6,678 nt of DNA from Cesiribacter sp. (lineage in GTDB: Bacteria > Bacteroidota > Bacteroidia > Cytophagales > Cyclobacteriaceae): contig JASLAE010000488.1 in NCBI GenBank assembly GCA_030147305.1, positions 1 through 6,678 on the forward strand. Reading direction: 5' to 3'. The notes beneath the pieces are model-generated. The model made no database searches. It saw only the letters and a list, made by a program, of their open reading frames with translations, and was not told where the DNA came from. The position numbers and the translations under genes are program-made. Within the stretch, counting starts at the first letter, position 1; the number at the start of each line of letters is the position of its first letter. This document shows positions 1 through 5,911 of this stretch, in pieces.

Positions 1-1
1 T

Positions 2-589
2 AACGAAGCTGGCACCAATGAAGTAGCGGCTTATCTGGGCGTAAAGCCCGCGACCACCACGGCCATGCTTAAGAAATTAAAGGAGAAAGGGTTGATTTTC
101 TATGAAAAGTATGGCAAGGTCTCTTTAACAACTGAAGGCAGAAAGAATGCCATAGAGGTATTGCGCAAGCACCGCCTTTGGGAAACCTTTCTGTATGAGA
201 AAATGGAATTTACCTGGGACGAAGTGCATGAAGTGGCTGAGCAGTTAGAGCACATACAAAGTCAAAAGCTGGTCAACAAGCTGGACAAACTTTTAGGGTA
301 TCCCCAATTCGACCCTCACGGAGACCCTATTCCCAATGCAGCGGGGGAACTTAAATCCCCCTTTAAAAAAACACTTTCACAAATGGAAGTGGGCGCTAGC
401 TGTGTAATGGTAGCTGTTAAAGATAATTCAGCATCCTTTCTGCAATATGTAGTGCAGGTAGGATTAGGGATTAATAATAAAATTAAAGTGTTGTCCAAGC
501 AACCTTACGATGCAATGATGGAGATTGAAGTGAATGAAAAAAAGTCAGTCGTAAGCCAGAAATTTGCCGATAACATTTTTGTGGTGTAG
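2..589 (+). CDS. DtxR/MntR-family metal-dependent transcriptional repressor, 5' partial
   Basis: This is a cytoplasmic DNA-binding repressor that senses Mn(II) or Fe(II) and controls metal uptake genes. The frame is open from base 2, so 195 residues are visible and about 20 N-terminal ones are missing. Visible residues 1-50 are the rest of the winged helix-turn-helix (TNEVAAYLGVKPATTTAML, then the wing and LTTEGR). Residues 55-111 are the dimerisation/metal domain. H57, E80, E83 and H84 (in HEVAEQLEH) align with DtxR H79, C102, E105 and H106; Glu instead of Cys at the second position is the MntR-type arrangement. Residues ~118-195 form the FeoA/SH3-like C-terminal domain, so this is a three-domain member. 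The N-terminal metal ligands (MntR D8 and E11) are outside the window, so Mn versus Fe specificity is an inference. No target gene is adjacent. Confidence 0.93.
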   Translation, partial: NEAGTNEVAAYLGVKPATTTAMLKKLKEKGLIFYEKYGKVSLTTEGRKNAIEVLRKHRLWETFLYEKMEFTWDEVHEVAEQLEHIQSQKLVNKLDKLLGYPQFDPHGDPIPNAAGELKSPFKKTLSQMEVGASCVMVAVKDNSASFLQYVVQVGLGINNKIKVLSKQPYDAMMEIEVNEKKSVVSQKFADNIFVV

Positions 590-624
590 TGGCTGCTGTA
601 TAAGCGCAGGGCGTAGTAGTCGTT

Positions 625-646
625 AAAGTTAATAATAACTTTTTTT
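625..646 (+). terminator. Weak intrinsic terminator after the DtxR-family gene
   Basis: AAAGTTA (625-631) and TAACTTT (636-642) form a 7-bp stem around the loop ATAA, and the T-run continues to 646. It lies 36 bases after the repressor stop codon, the right place for a transcript end. The stem has only one G-C pair, so it is weak; an AT-rich chance palindrome is possible. Confidence 0.4.
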
Positions 647-900
647 GTTCATTCTGGTGTCTTATAAGCACTTCAGCCGTTCCGCATTGGCTTTTTATCT
701 TTGAACCCATCTTCACTTTTATTTAGGTCCTATCCTGCTTAAGTGATAAACCAACATAGGGTTATCTATCCAACCAACCCTTTATAGTTAAGTAAATTGA
801 TCTGAAGCTTCATCGTTGCAGATGAAATTTATGGGGGCATCATGCCTATTTTGATCAGAAGCAGCATTTCTTCAGGTATATGACTCACCTGATCTCTATA

Positions 901-956
901 ACATAACTACCACTTTTCAATGTATTTGATATACGTAAAGTTATAGTAGGTTATGT
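901..956. repeat. Imperfect inverted repeat, 35-bp spacer
   Basis: ACATAACTAC at 901-910 is the reverse complement of GTAGGTTATGT at 946-956 apart from one extra G. CTATAAC (896-902) and GTTATAG (940-946) add a second overlapping pair. It sits in gene-free, AT-rich DNA with no flanking gene to regulate. It could be a worn remnant of a mobile-element end or chance. Confidence 0.25.
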
Positions 957-1276
957 GGCACCACTTATCATCTTGCCATAGGCAATGGGTATGGGACCAT
1001 ATGGCTATTTCCTCAGATTAATCTAAAATTCATTCAGCTGAAAAGAGCGCAAAGTGTTTATGTGTGGAACAAGTAAAAGCATTTTTAGTTAAACAGAAAG
1101 AGGCCAGTTTCAATATAATGGCTGTTCATCCTATTGCCAGAGGTAAAGCCTAATAAGCCTAAAAACTTCATCAATAAAATATAACATGGAGGTATGGCAG
1201 TTTAGTTAAGGGTAACACCACGAACATTAAGTGTATTGATGGCATCTGCTAATACTCCCTATAAAGAAGCTTAGGT

Positions 1277-1519
1277 ATGATGTGTTTGATCAATATAACT
1301 GATAATAAATTAGCCGGCTGGATCTTTGGCAAAGATACTGATCAGCTTATCTTAAAGACAAAGGATTTGCTTAAGATGGAAAATAGCCCGGAAAAGCAAA
1401 GTGAGCTCCGAGAACTGCTCTATAAATTATCCCATGTCAGTTATGCAATAACGGGTAAGGTTAGAATAACAGATCATTACTATCTTATCAATGATGTAGC
1501 AGGCCCAGCTTCTTTATAA
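1277..1519 (+). CDS. Doubtful 80-residue open frame, probably not a gene
   Basis: An ATG-started frame of 80 codons encodes a soluble, charged sequence without signal peptide, membrane segment or known motif. I do not recognise it. It is the only sizeable open frame in the first long gap, but there is no clear ribosome-binding site. Its 3' half also lies opposite the presumed degraded C-terminal part of the minus-strand pseudouridine synthase relic. That placement suggests an accidental antisense opening rather than a small protein. It would become credible if the same protein were found in other genomes at unrelated loci. Confidence 0.15.
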   Translation: MMCLINITDNKLAGWIFGKDTDQLILKTKDLLKMENSPEKQSELRELLYKLSHVSYAITGKVRITDHYYLINDVAGPASL

Positions 1520-1640
1520 ATCGATTTTGTTTAATGGAAAGCCTTAGATGACCTTGCCTTTTAACGATCAGAGTCAGAGCTCCTTTCTCCATCAGCTTAA
1601 TAATATCTCAACAGAGGTGAATCGCCTTATTTACAAGGAA
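1390..1640 (-). pseudogene. Probable degraded C-terminal part of the same pseudouridine synthase
   Basis: A different minus frame from 1640 to 1488 reads FLVNKAIHLC, stop, DIIKLMEKG, and later KQNRFIKKLG. These resemble the E. coli RluF-type strings VNKPITDEFIRGM and GLNRQIRRM in the right order and at about the right spacing. A further frame from 1465 gives NLTRYCITDM, like the LTRxRIMN strand that follows. Order, orientation and position downstream of the S4 relic support one gene broken by a deletion and at least two frameshifts. Each match is short and was judged by eye, so this part is tentative. Confidence 0.35.
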
Positions 1641-1650
1641 CTTTAATCTT

Positions 1651-1875
1651 TTATAGATATGGTTTATGGTAGGCAATATAAATGCTTTCTCTGGGCACTT
1701 TAATTACCTCTTGATCCAGCTGAACAGAATCCTCTGGCAGCAGCACCTGCGTTAAGGTACCCCGTTTGCCATTCACCAGTACCCTGCCAGAATGAATACG
1801 CTAAATAGCCTCTTTGTTGGAGAGATTTAATTTCTTAACAACAAAGTATTTTAAAGAGGAATTAAGTGCACGCAT
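1651..1875 (-). pseudogene. RluF-like 23S rRNA pseudouridine synthase, N-terminal relic
   Basis: Read from an ATG at 1875-1873, this gives MRALNSSLKYFVVKKLNLS, NKEAI, a TAG stop at 1801-1803, then RIHSGRVLVNGKRGTL and on to IYIAYHKP before another stop at 1653-1651. The layout is that of RluF/RluB-type enzymes: an S4 RNA-binding domain (xLNLSNKEA, SGRVLVNGK) followed by the YHKP strand that opens the catalytic domain. Such enzymes isomerise uridines in 23S rRNA. The nonsense codon hits the S4 helix, and the downstream frame is lost right after HKP. The catalytic block with the conserved GRLD Asp is not found in any frame, so an internal deletion is likely. The S4 part is well preserved, which suggests recent inactivation or a base error for the TAG alone. 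Confidence 0.7.
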
Positions 1876-1956
1876 ATATTACTGCGTCATTTAGGAAGTA
1901 AGAGGGGGTAAAATTACATTATCATCGCGTATAGGCACATCTATTATTTTAGATAA

Positions 1957-2139
1957 CTAATAACACTCCAAATACCTTTGGGTTGCTGCTATGCACGAGT
2001 CAAAGCCCCCGGGTATCTGCAGGTAGGGTGGCGGGGCACAGGCTCTGAACAAGCATTAGGGATATAAAAGCCCGCCAGAGCAGAAAGATCTATTTTACAG
2101 CTTGCAAAAAAAGTTTATATTGAAAAGAATGTGGTATAG
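1957..2139 (+). pseudogene. Unrecognised coding-like scrap with one internal stop
   Basis: The frame is open from 1957 to 2064, stops at TAA 2065-2067, then stays open from 2068 to the TAG at 2137-2139. The second part (ARAERSILQLAKKVYIEKN) has the charge and hydrophobic spacing of an amphipathic helix. I do not recognise a family, and no in-frame ATG sits at a sensible place. It may be the tail of a lost gene or chance. Confidence 0.2.
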
Positions 2140-2298
2140 CCAAAGCAATTAGGCCAAATTGGTTAATACTGTGTACAGGTGCCTGGGTATGGAAAATAGT
2201 GTTACCGAAGCCGGACCTATTGTCAATAATACCGGGACTATGATCCTCCAAAGCCTGAGTAGTTTTTTAATCTTCAACCTAAAACCCCTCTCTATACA

Positions 2299-3186
2299 AT
2301 GGAACTTTCAATACACAACTGGATGCGCGCTGAATCGGTTGAAACAACGATCAGGAGAATTGCCAGCCTGGGATTTGACAAACTGGAAATAGCAGGAGAC
2401 CCCCAGGCCTATGACACCAGGGACGTGAGAAAGCTCTTGAAGGAATATGGTGTCGGTTGTTGGGGATCGGTAACCCTGATGCTGGAAGACCGCAACCTGC
2501 TGGCAGCAGATGAAAGGCAAAGGGCAAAGTCTGTTGACTATGTAAAAGATGTAGTTCGGATGGTTAAGGAACTGGACGGCCGTATGGTTTCCGTAGTGCC
2601 CGGTACAGTGGGTAAGACCAAAGCAGACGGCAAGCCCCAGGATGAATGGAAGTGGGCAGTAGCATCTCTGAAAGAAATTTATGACTACGCAGAGTCTTCC
2701 GGTATTTTAATAGGCATCGAACCCATTAACCGCTTCGAAACCTATTTTATCAACCGGGGTGATCAGGCCTTGGCCTTGGCGCAGGAGGTTGGGCCTAATT
2801 GTGGTGTATGTCTGGATGTTTTTCATATGAATATAGAAGAAGATGATATGTATGAAGCCATACGCCGGGCAAAAGGAAGACTTGTAGGCTTTCATGTGGC
2901 CGATAATAACCGAATGGCCCCTGGGATGGGAACCTTTAAATGGCCTAAAATTATCAGTACTCTGCAGGAGATCGGGTATAACGATGTGCTTTCGGTAGAG
3001 TTTTGCGCGCCCCTGGACCGCACACCGGCAAATCCCTATCCCAACTCTATAGATGAAAATCCACAGGGACTAACACCCGAGCAGAAAAAGTTTTTAGAAG
3101 ACCATGGCAGCTCCTCTGTAACAGAAGAATTTTATACCATGCTTACCCGTAAATCTGCCGAGACACTATTGCCACTCATCAAATAA
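2299..3186 (+). CDS. D-tagatose/D-psicose 3-epimerase-like sugar isomerase (TIM barrel)
   Basis: The 295-residue protein is a xylose-isomerase-like TIM barrel (AP_endonuc_2 fold), normal length for ketose 3-epimerases and related isomerases. The metal and catalytic residues are all visible: E141 and E147 in IEPINRFET, D173 and H176 in CLDVFHMNIEE, H199 and R205 in GFHVADNNR, and E234 in SVEFCAP. They match D-tagatose 3-epimerase E152, E158, D185, H188, H211, R217 and E246 in order and nearly in spacing. The likely reaction is Mn-dependent C3 epimerisation or aldose-ketose interconversion of a free or oxidised sugar in the cytoplasm; the substrate cannot be read off. An extension after the last strand (~240-275, with Pro-rich and Gln-rich loops) is longer than in the classic epimerases. 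The start at 2299 begins at the first barrel strand; the upstream frame is closed by a TAG at 2260. It is the first of four same-strand genes. Confidence 0.88.
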   Translation: MELSIHNWMRAESVETTIRRIASLGFDKLEIAGDPQAYDTRDVRKLLKEYGVGCWGSVTLMLEDRNLLAADERQRAKSVDYVKDVVRMVKELDGRMVSVVPGTVGKTKADGKPQDEWKWAVASLKEIYDYAESSGILIGIEPINRFETYFINRGDQALALAQEVGPNCGVCLDVFHMNIEEDDMYEAIRRAKGRLVGFHVADNNRMAPGMGTFKWPKIISTLQEIGYNDVLSVEFCAPLDRTPANPYPNSIDENPQGLTPEQKKFLEDHGSSSVTEEFYTMLTRKSAETLLPLIK

Positions 3187-3211
3187 AGCAGCAAGCTTAA
3201 GAATTCAAAAA

Positions 3212-3231
3212 TATTTACACAGATGTAAATA
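3212..3231. promoter_or_regulatory. Perfect 8-bp inverted repeat over the MR/MLE gene start
   Basis: TATTTACA (3212-3219) and TGTAAATA (3224-3231) are exact reverse complements around the spacer CAGA. The right arm contains the TG of the ATG at 3223 and the whole TAA that follows. The size and symmetry suit an operator for a dimeric regulator or an RNA hairpin hiding the start codon. No regulator gene is visible to pair with it, and an AT-rich chance palindrome cannot be excluded. Confidence 0.4.
3223..3228 (+). other. ATG-TAA: stop at codon 2 of the presumed original start
   Basis: After the TAA, the frame continues as I-S-N-V-E-A-Y-W-L-R-C-P-I directly into the MR/MLE gene, and this is the usual first strand of enolase-superfamily capping domains (typically M-K-I-x-x-V-E-A). 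A change of AAA to TAA at 3226 accounts for it. No ATG, GTG or TTG follows in frame until 3319. Confidence 0.75.
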
Positions 3232-3318
3232 AGCAATGTAGAAGCCTACTGGTTACGCTGTCCTATTGCAGCAGAGAAGCAGCATGCCTCTGACTACGGG
3301 CTGCTCACCCACTTCGAT

Positions 3319-4389
3319 ATGACACTGGTGGTTGTTACCACAGAGAATGGCCTGCAGGGTTTTGGAGAGGCTAAAGCTGCCGTGGGTTCGTCGGGTGTTT
3401 GTGCCTCTATTGTAAGCTGTGTTGAAAATGAACTGAAGCCCATGCTGCTGGGGAAAGACGCGCGCCAGATTGGCCGCATCTGGGAGCACATGTACAATGG
3501 CACACGCGACCATTATGCATTGAAACGGGGAAGGAAGTTTCCTGTACTGGGCAGAAGAGGCTTAACGGTATCGGCCATGAGCGGCGTGGATACTGCACTA
3601 TGGGACCTGAAAGGAAAGGCGTTAAATGTGCCTGTGATGGAATTGCTGGGAGGCGCCTGTCGTGAAACCATGCCTGCCTATGCCAGTGGTGGCTGGGCCG
3701 ATGCCGACCGGATCGGAGAGCAGTTAAAGGGCTATGTCTCCAAAGGCTTCAGGGGTGTTAAAATGCGCGTTGGGGTGATGGATGAAACGGTAGCCAACAG
3801 TGTGGCACGGGTACGTGTTGCACGCGAAGCACTGGGCATGGATATTAAAATTATGGTAGATGCACATGGTACCTATAGTGTACCCGAGGCGAAACAGTTT
3901 TGCCGTGGCGTAGAGGATTGTAACCTCTATTGGTTTGAAGAGCCCATCAGCCCGGACAACCGGCATGGAACCGCTGAAGTGAGGGCTTCTACAGCTATTC
4001 CGATAGCAGCTGGCGAAAGCGAATACACTTGCTTCGACATCCGGGACCTGATAGAAGTAAGAGCCCTGGATGTTGTACAACCCGATGCAGCCATCATAGG
4101 AGGGATTACAGAAACCATGCGGGTGGCTGCCCTGGCCCATGCATTCCAGCTGGAGCTGGCGCCACACTGCTGGGGCTCTGCTTTTTCATTCATGGCCGGT
4201 GTAAACGTAGCCTTTGCTTCCCCTGCCGCAACCATCATTGAATTTTCACTGGGCGGCAATCCTATGATGTACGAGCTGGTGCAGGAAAAGATAGAGACCA
4301 GGGAAGGGTTGATTGAGGCACCGAAAGGTCCTGGGCTTGGGCTAACCCTTAACTGGGACTTTGTAAGGGAATTCAAGCAAAAAATTTAA
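3319..4389 (+). CDS. Mandelate racemase/muconate lactonizing enzyme family acid-sugar dehydratase, 5' end disrupted
   Basis: This enolase-superfamily enzyme is expected to remove a proton alpha to a carboxylate in an Mg-dependent way, most often as an aldonate dehydratase giving a 2-keto-3-deoxy acid. Numbered from 3319, the barrel residues are K148-M-R150 (KxK motif with Arg in the second place), metal ligands D181 (DAHG), E207 (FEEP) and E233 (GES), and the MR-subgroup dyad D256 (QPD) and H283 (PHCWG). The active site is therefore complete. The natural protein should begin at 3223 (388 codons), adding the first capping-domain strand and the mobile substrate loop, but codon 2 there is TAA. 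Starting at 3319 loses 32 residues that normally close the active site, so activity is doubtful unless another start is used. It lies 36 bases after the epimerase-like gene, and the barrel shows no other damage, pointing to recent change, base error or an unusual start. Substrate unknown. Confidence 0.85.
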   Translation: MTLVVVTTENGLQGFGEAKAAVGSSGVCASIVSCVENELKPMLLGKDARQIGRIWEHMYNGTRDHYALKRGRKFPVLGRRGLTVSAMSGVDTALWDLKGKALNVPVMELLGGACRETMPAYASGGWADADRIGEQLKGYVSKGFRGVKMRVGVMDETVANSVARVRVAREALGMDIKIMVDAHGTYSVPEAKQFCRGVEDCNLYWFEEPISPDNRHGTAEVRASTAIPIAAGESEYTCFDIRDLIEVRALDVVQPDAAIIGGITETMRVAALAHAFQLELAPHCWGSAFSFMAGVNVAFASPAATIIEFSLGGNPMMYELVQEKIETREGLIEAPKGPGLGLTLNWDFVREFKQKI

Positions 4390-4442
4390 AGCACAGCATT
4401 ATCAGCATATCAAATAAATTTTTTACCTAAAACATCAGAAAC

Positions 4443-4928
4443 ATGGCACGTGCACTTAAGATAAATCATGTAACCCTTGTGGTAGACAATCTGGAGAAAG
4501 CGGGTGAGTTCTACGAGAAGGAAATGGGGTTGGAGCCCTTACCGGCTTTTAGGTTTGATTATCCGGTCATGTTCTTCAGGTTTAATGCCGAACAGCAACT
4601 GCACATCACTGAATGGAAAGATACACCGTCTTTCCGGGGACATATCTGTGTGCAGGTAGATGATTTCAATGCTATTTTTTACCGTATGAAAGAGCTCAAG
4701 GCCATTGATACTGCTCCCTGGGGAAAGGTACGGCAGCTTCCCGACGGCGCCATGCAGATGTTTGTCAGAGACCCTTCCGGTAACCTGGTAGAGATTTCCT
4801 CTCAGCCAGGCAGCAAGGTGGATGATGCCATCTTCAAAGACGAACTGTATGAAGAAGGCCTCTATGTTTCAAACAGAAATGATTTCCGCGGGTATAGGGC
4901 AGATAATGCCACCTTATATCATAAATAA
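4443..4928 (+). CDS. VOC-fold (glyoxalase/extradiol dioxygenase) family protein
   Basis: The 161-residue protein has two beta-alpha-beta-beta-beta modules. Module 1 (5-58) has INHVTLVVDNLEKAGEFYEK and ends in QLHITEW; module 2 (~64-118) runs from RGHICVQVDD to DPSGNLVEISS. Candidate metal ligands are H9, H54 or E57, H67 and E117, which is the usual four-ligand VOC site, so a metal-dependent enzyme is more likely than a binding-only protein. VOC members include lyases, epimerases, dioxygenases and fosfomycin-type resistance proteins, and the sequence does not choose among them. The C-terminal ~40 residues, acidic then aromatic, lie beyond the fold. It sits 53 bases after the dehydratase-like gene and 3 bases before the dehydrogenase gene, so a role on the same metabolite path is likely. 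No Shine-Dalgarno sequence precedes the ATG; it is preceded by an AT-rich leader containing ACCTAAAAC. Confidence 0.88.
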   Translation: MARALKINHVTLVVDNLEKAGEFYEKEMGLEPLPAFRFDYPVMFFRFNAEQQLHITEWKDTPSFRGHICVQVDDFNAIFYRMKELKAIDTAPWGKVRQLPDGAMQMFVRDPSGNLVEISSQPGSKVDDAIFKDELYEEGLYVSNRNDFRGYRADNATLYHK

Positions 4929-4931
4929 GTT

Positions 4932-5885
4932 ATGCAAATGAACATACTATTGCTGGAAACCGTAGCGGACGAAGCCTTTCAGTTACTTCAGCAGGAGGCC
5001 AGGGTGTTTACTGCCTATGGAGATAAACCCCTGAACGAAATTCTGCAGACGGAACAGATTCAGGCGGTGATCACCCGGGGAAAGGGGCAGGTAAATAAGG
5101 CTTTGATAGAAGCCTGTCCCCATTTACAGATAGCTGCCCGATGTGGTGTTGGCCTGGATAATGTTGATGTGAAAGAAGCCAGCGCGCGGGGGATCAAAGT
5201 GATCAATGCGCCAGGCGCCAATGCAGGCACCATTGCAGAACATACCCTTACGCTCATGCTGATGCTGATGCGGAATGCCTATACTTCAGTATCGAAAGTA
5301 AAAGAAGGAGAATGGAACTGGCGCAATGGATATGAGGGAGATGAACTGGCCGGAAAAACGCTGGGCATCTTAGGGCTGGGGAATATCGGGAAACGTGTAG
5401 CCAGATTGGGTGATGCATTCGGAATGAAGGTACTTGTCTGGAGCAGATCAGCCAAAGATGTACCGTATCAGTTTTTATCCATAGAGGAGGTCTTACGCCA
5501 GTCGGATGTTATCAGCTTACATATACCCCTCACGGAAAAAACCCAGGGTCTTATAGGGAAAAAGCAGCTGGCCATGATGCAGCCCCATGCTATCTTAATT
5601 AATACAGCTCGCGGCGGCTTAATAGATCAGGGTGCACTGTTGGAGGCACTAAACAAGAATAAGCTGGCCGGTTTTGGCGCCGATGTACTGGCCGAAGAGC
5701 CTCCTGCTCAGGATGATCCGCTCCTCAATCATCCAAACACCCTGATTACTCCACACATAGGCAGTCTCACGACTACGACTTACAAGAATATGTGTCTGTA
5801 TACGGTCCAAAATGTGCTGGCAGCATTATCAGGTAAACAGCCAGCTCCGGAATGTATTTTTAACCGAAAGGAATTAGGCTTATAA
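4932..5885 (+). CDS. D-isomer-specific 2-hydroxyacid dehydrogenase (phosphoglycerate dehydrogenase-like)
   Basis: This cytoplasmic NAD(P)-dependent enzyme interconverts a 2-keto acid and its D-2-hydroxy acid. At 317 residues it has the short form with no ACT/serine-binding regulatory domain, which argues against a biosynthetic SerA. The substrate domain is ~1-100 plus the C-terminal end; the Rossmann domain is ~105-290 with G148-L-G150-N-I-G153. The catalytic triad is complete: R227 (TARGG), E256 (DVLAEEPP) and H275 (TPHIGS). CGVGLDNVDV (71-80) is the family hinge strand. Two ATGs compete: 4932 and 4938. Homologues usually start as MNILLLE, which fits 4938, while 4932 leaves only 3 bases after the VOC stop; either allows translational coupling. 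In this cluster it probably reduces or oxidises the sugar acid or keto-acid intermediate. The substrate is not determined. Confidence 0.92.
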   Translation: MQMNILLLETVADEAFQLLQQEARVFTAYGDKPLNEILQTEQIQAVITRGKGQVNKALIEACPHLQIAARCGVGLDNVDVKEASARGIKVINAPGANAGTIAEHTLTLMLMLMRNAYTSVSKVKEGEWNWRNGYEGDELAGKTLGILGLGNIGKRVARLGDAFGMKVLVWSRSAKDVPYQFLSIEEVLRQSDVISLHIPLTEKTQGLIGKKQLAMMQPHAILINTARGGLIDQGALLEALNKNKLAGFGADVLAEEPPAQDDPLLNHPNTLITPHIGSLTTTTYKNMCLYTVQNVLAALSGKQPAPECIFNRKELGL

Positions 5886-5911
5886 AACGTTATTTTTGGT
5901 AATAACTGTTT
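5885..5911 (+). terminator. Hairpin at the end of the four-gene cluster
   Basis: AAACGTTATT (5885-5894) pairs with AATAAC, a bulged T, and GTTT (5901-5911) around the loop TTTGGT, giving ten pairs with one bulge directly after the stop codon. There is no clear T-run downstream, so it may be a 3'-end stabilising or pausing structure rather than a standard intrinsic terminator. Confidence 0.35.

Larger units (their letters stand above)
590..2298. other. 1.7 kb region without an intact gene; relic sequence
   Basis: All six frames are interrupted often, and no open frame has a recognisable complete domain. The one identifiable item is the minus-strand pseudouridine synthase relic ending at 1875. 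Other coding-like scraps are 1022-1153 plus (43 codons without ATG), 1957-2139 plus (about 60 codons broken by one TAA at 2065-2067) and 766-1017 minus (broken at 907-909 and 829-831). An imperfect inverted repeat pairs ACATAACTAC (901-910) with GTAGGTTATGT (946-956). The Bacteroidota -7 motif TAnnTTTG occurs at 696-703 and 1973-1980, but neither copy has a convincing TTTG at -33 or a gene at the right distance. I see no tRNA, riboswitch or complete mobile element. Confidence 0.6.

Noticed and set aside
696..703. TATCTTTG, a match to the Bacteroidota -7 promoter element
   Set aside because: No TTTG lies at the required distance upstream and no gene starts downstream; the same applies to the copy at 1973-1980.
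1022..1153. Plus-strand scrap ending NIMAVHPIARGKA, faintly like the HPVAGR region of NAD(P) transhydrogenase beta subunit
   Set aside because: The resemblance is about ten residues and needs a gap, and the expected flanking motifs (PGYGMA before, GHMNVLLAE after) are not present in any nearby frame.
2159..2392. TTG-started 77-residue frame overlapping the epimerase-like gene
   Set aside because: Its last third is the epimerase gene read in another frame, the start is weak, and the rest shows no motif.
3193..3206. Adjacent HindIII-like and EcoRI-like sites (AAGCTT then GAATTC) in the gap before the MR/MLE gene
   Set aside because: It looks like a cloning scar, but the flanking frames and spacing are natural and two six-base sites in AT-rich DNA can occur by chance.
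3724..4376. Two minus-strand frames of nearly 150 residues opposite the MR/MLE gene
   Set aside because: They are antisense shadows of a gene with a full set of catalytic residues, and their composition (Ser-, Pro- and Cys-rich) is typical of reverse readings.
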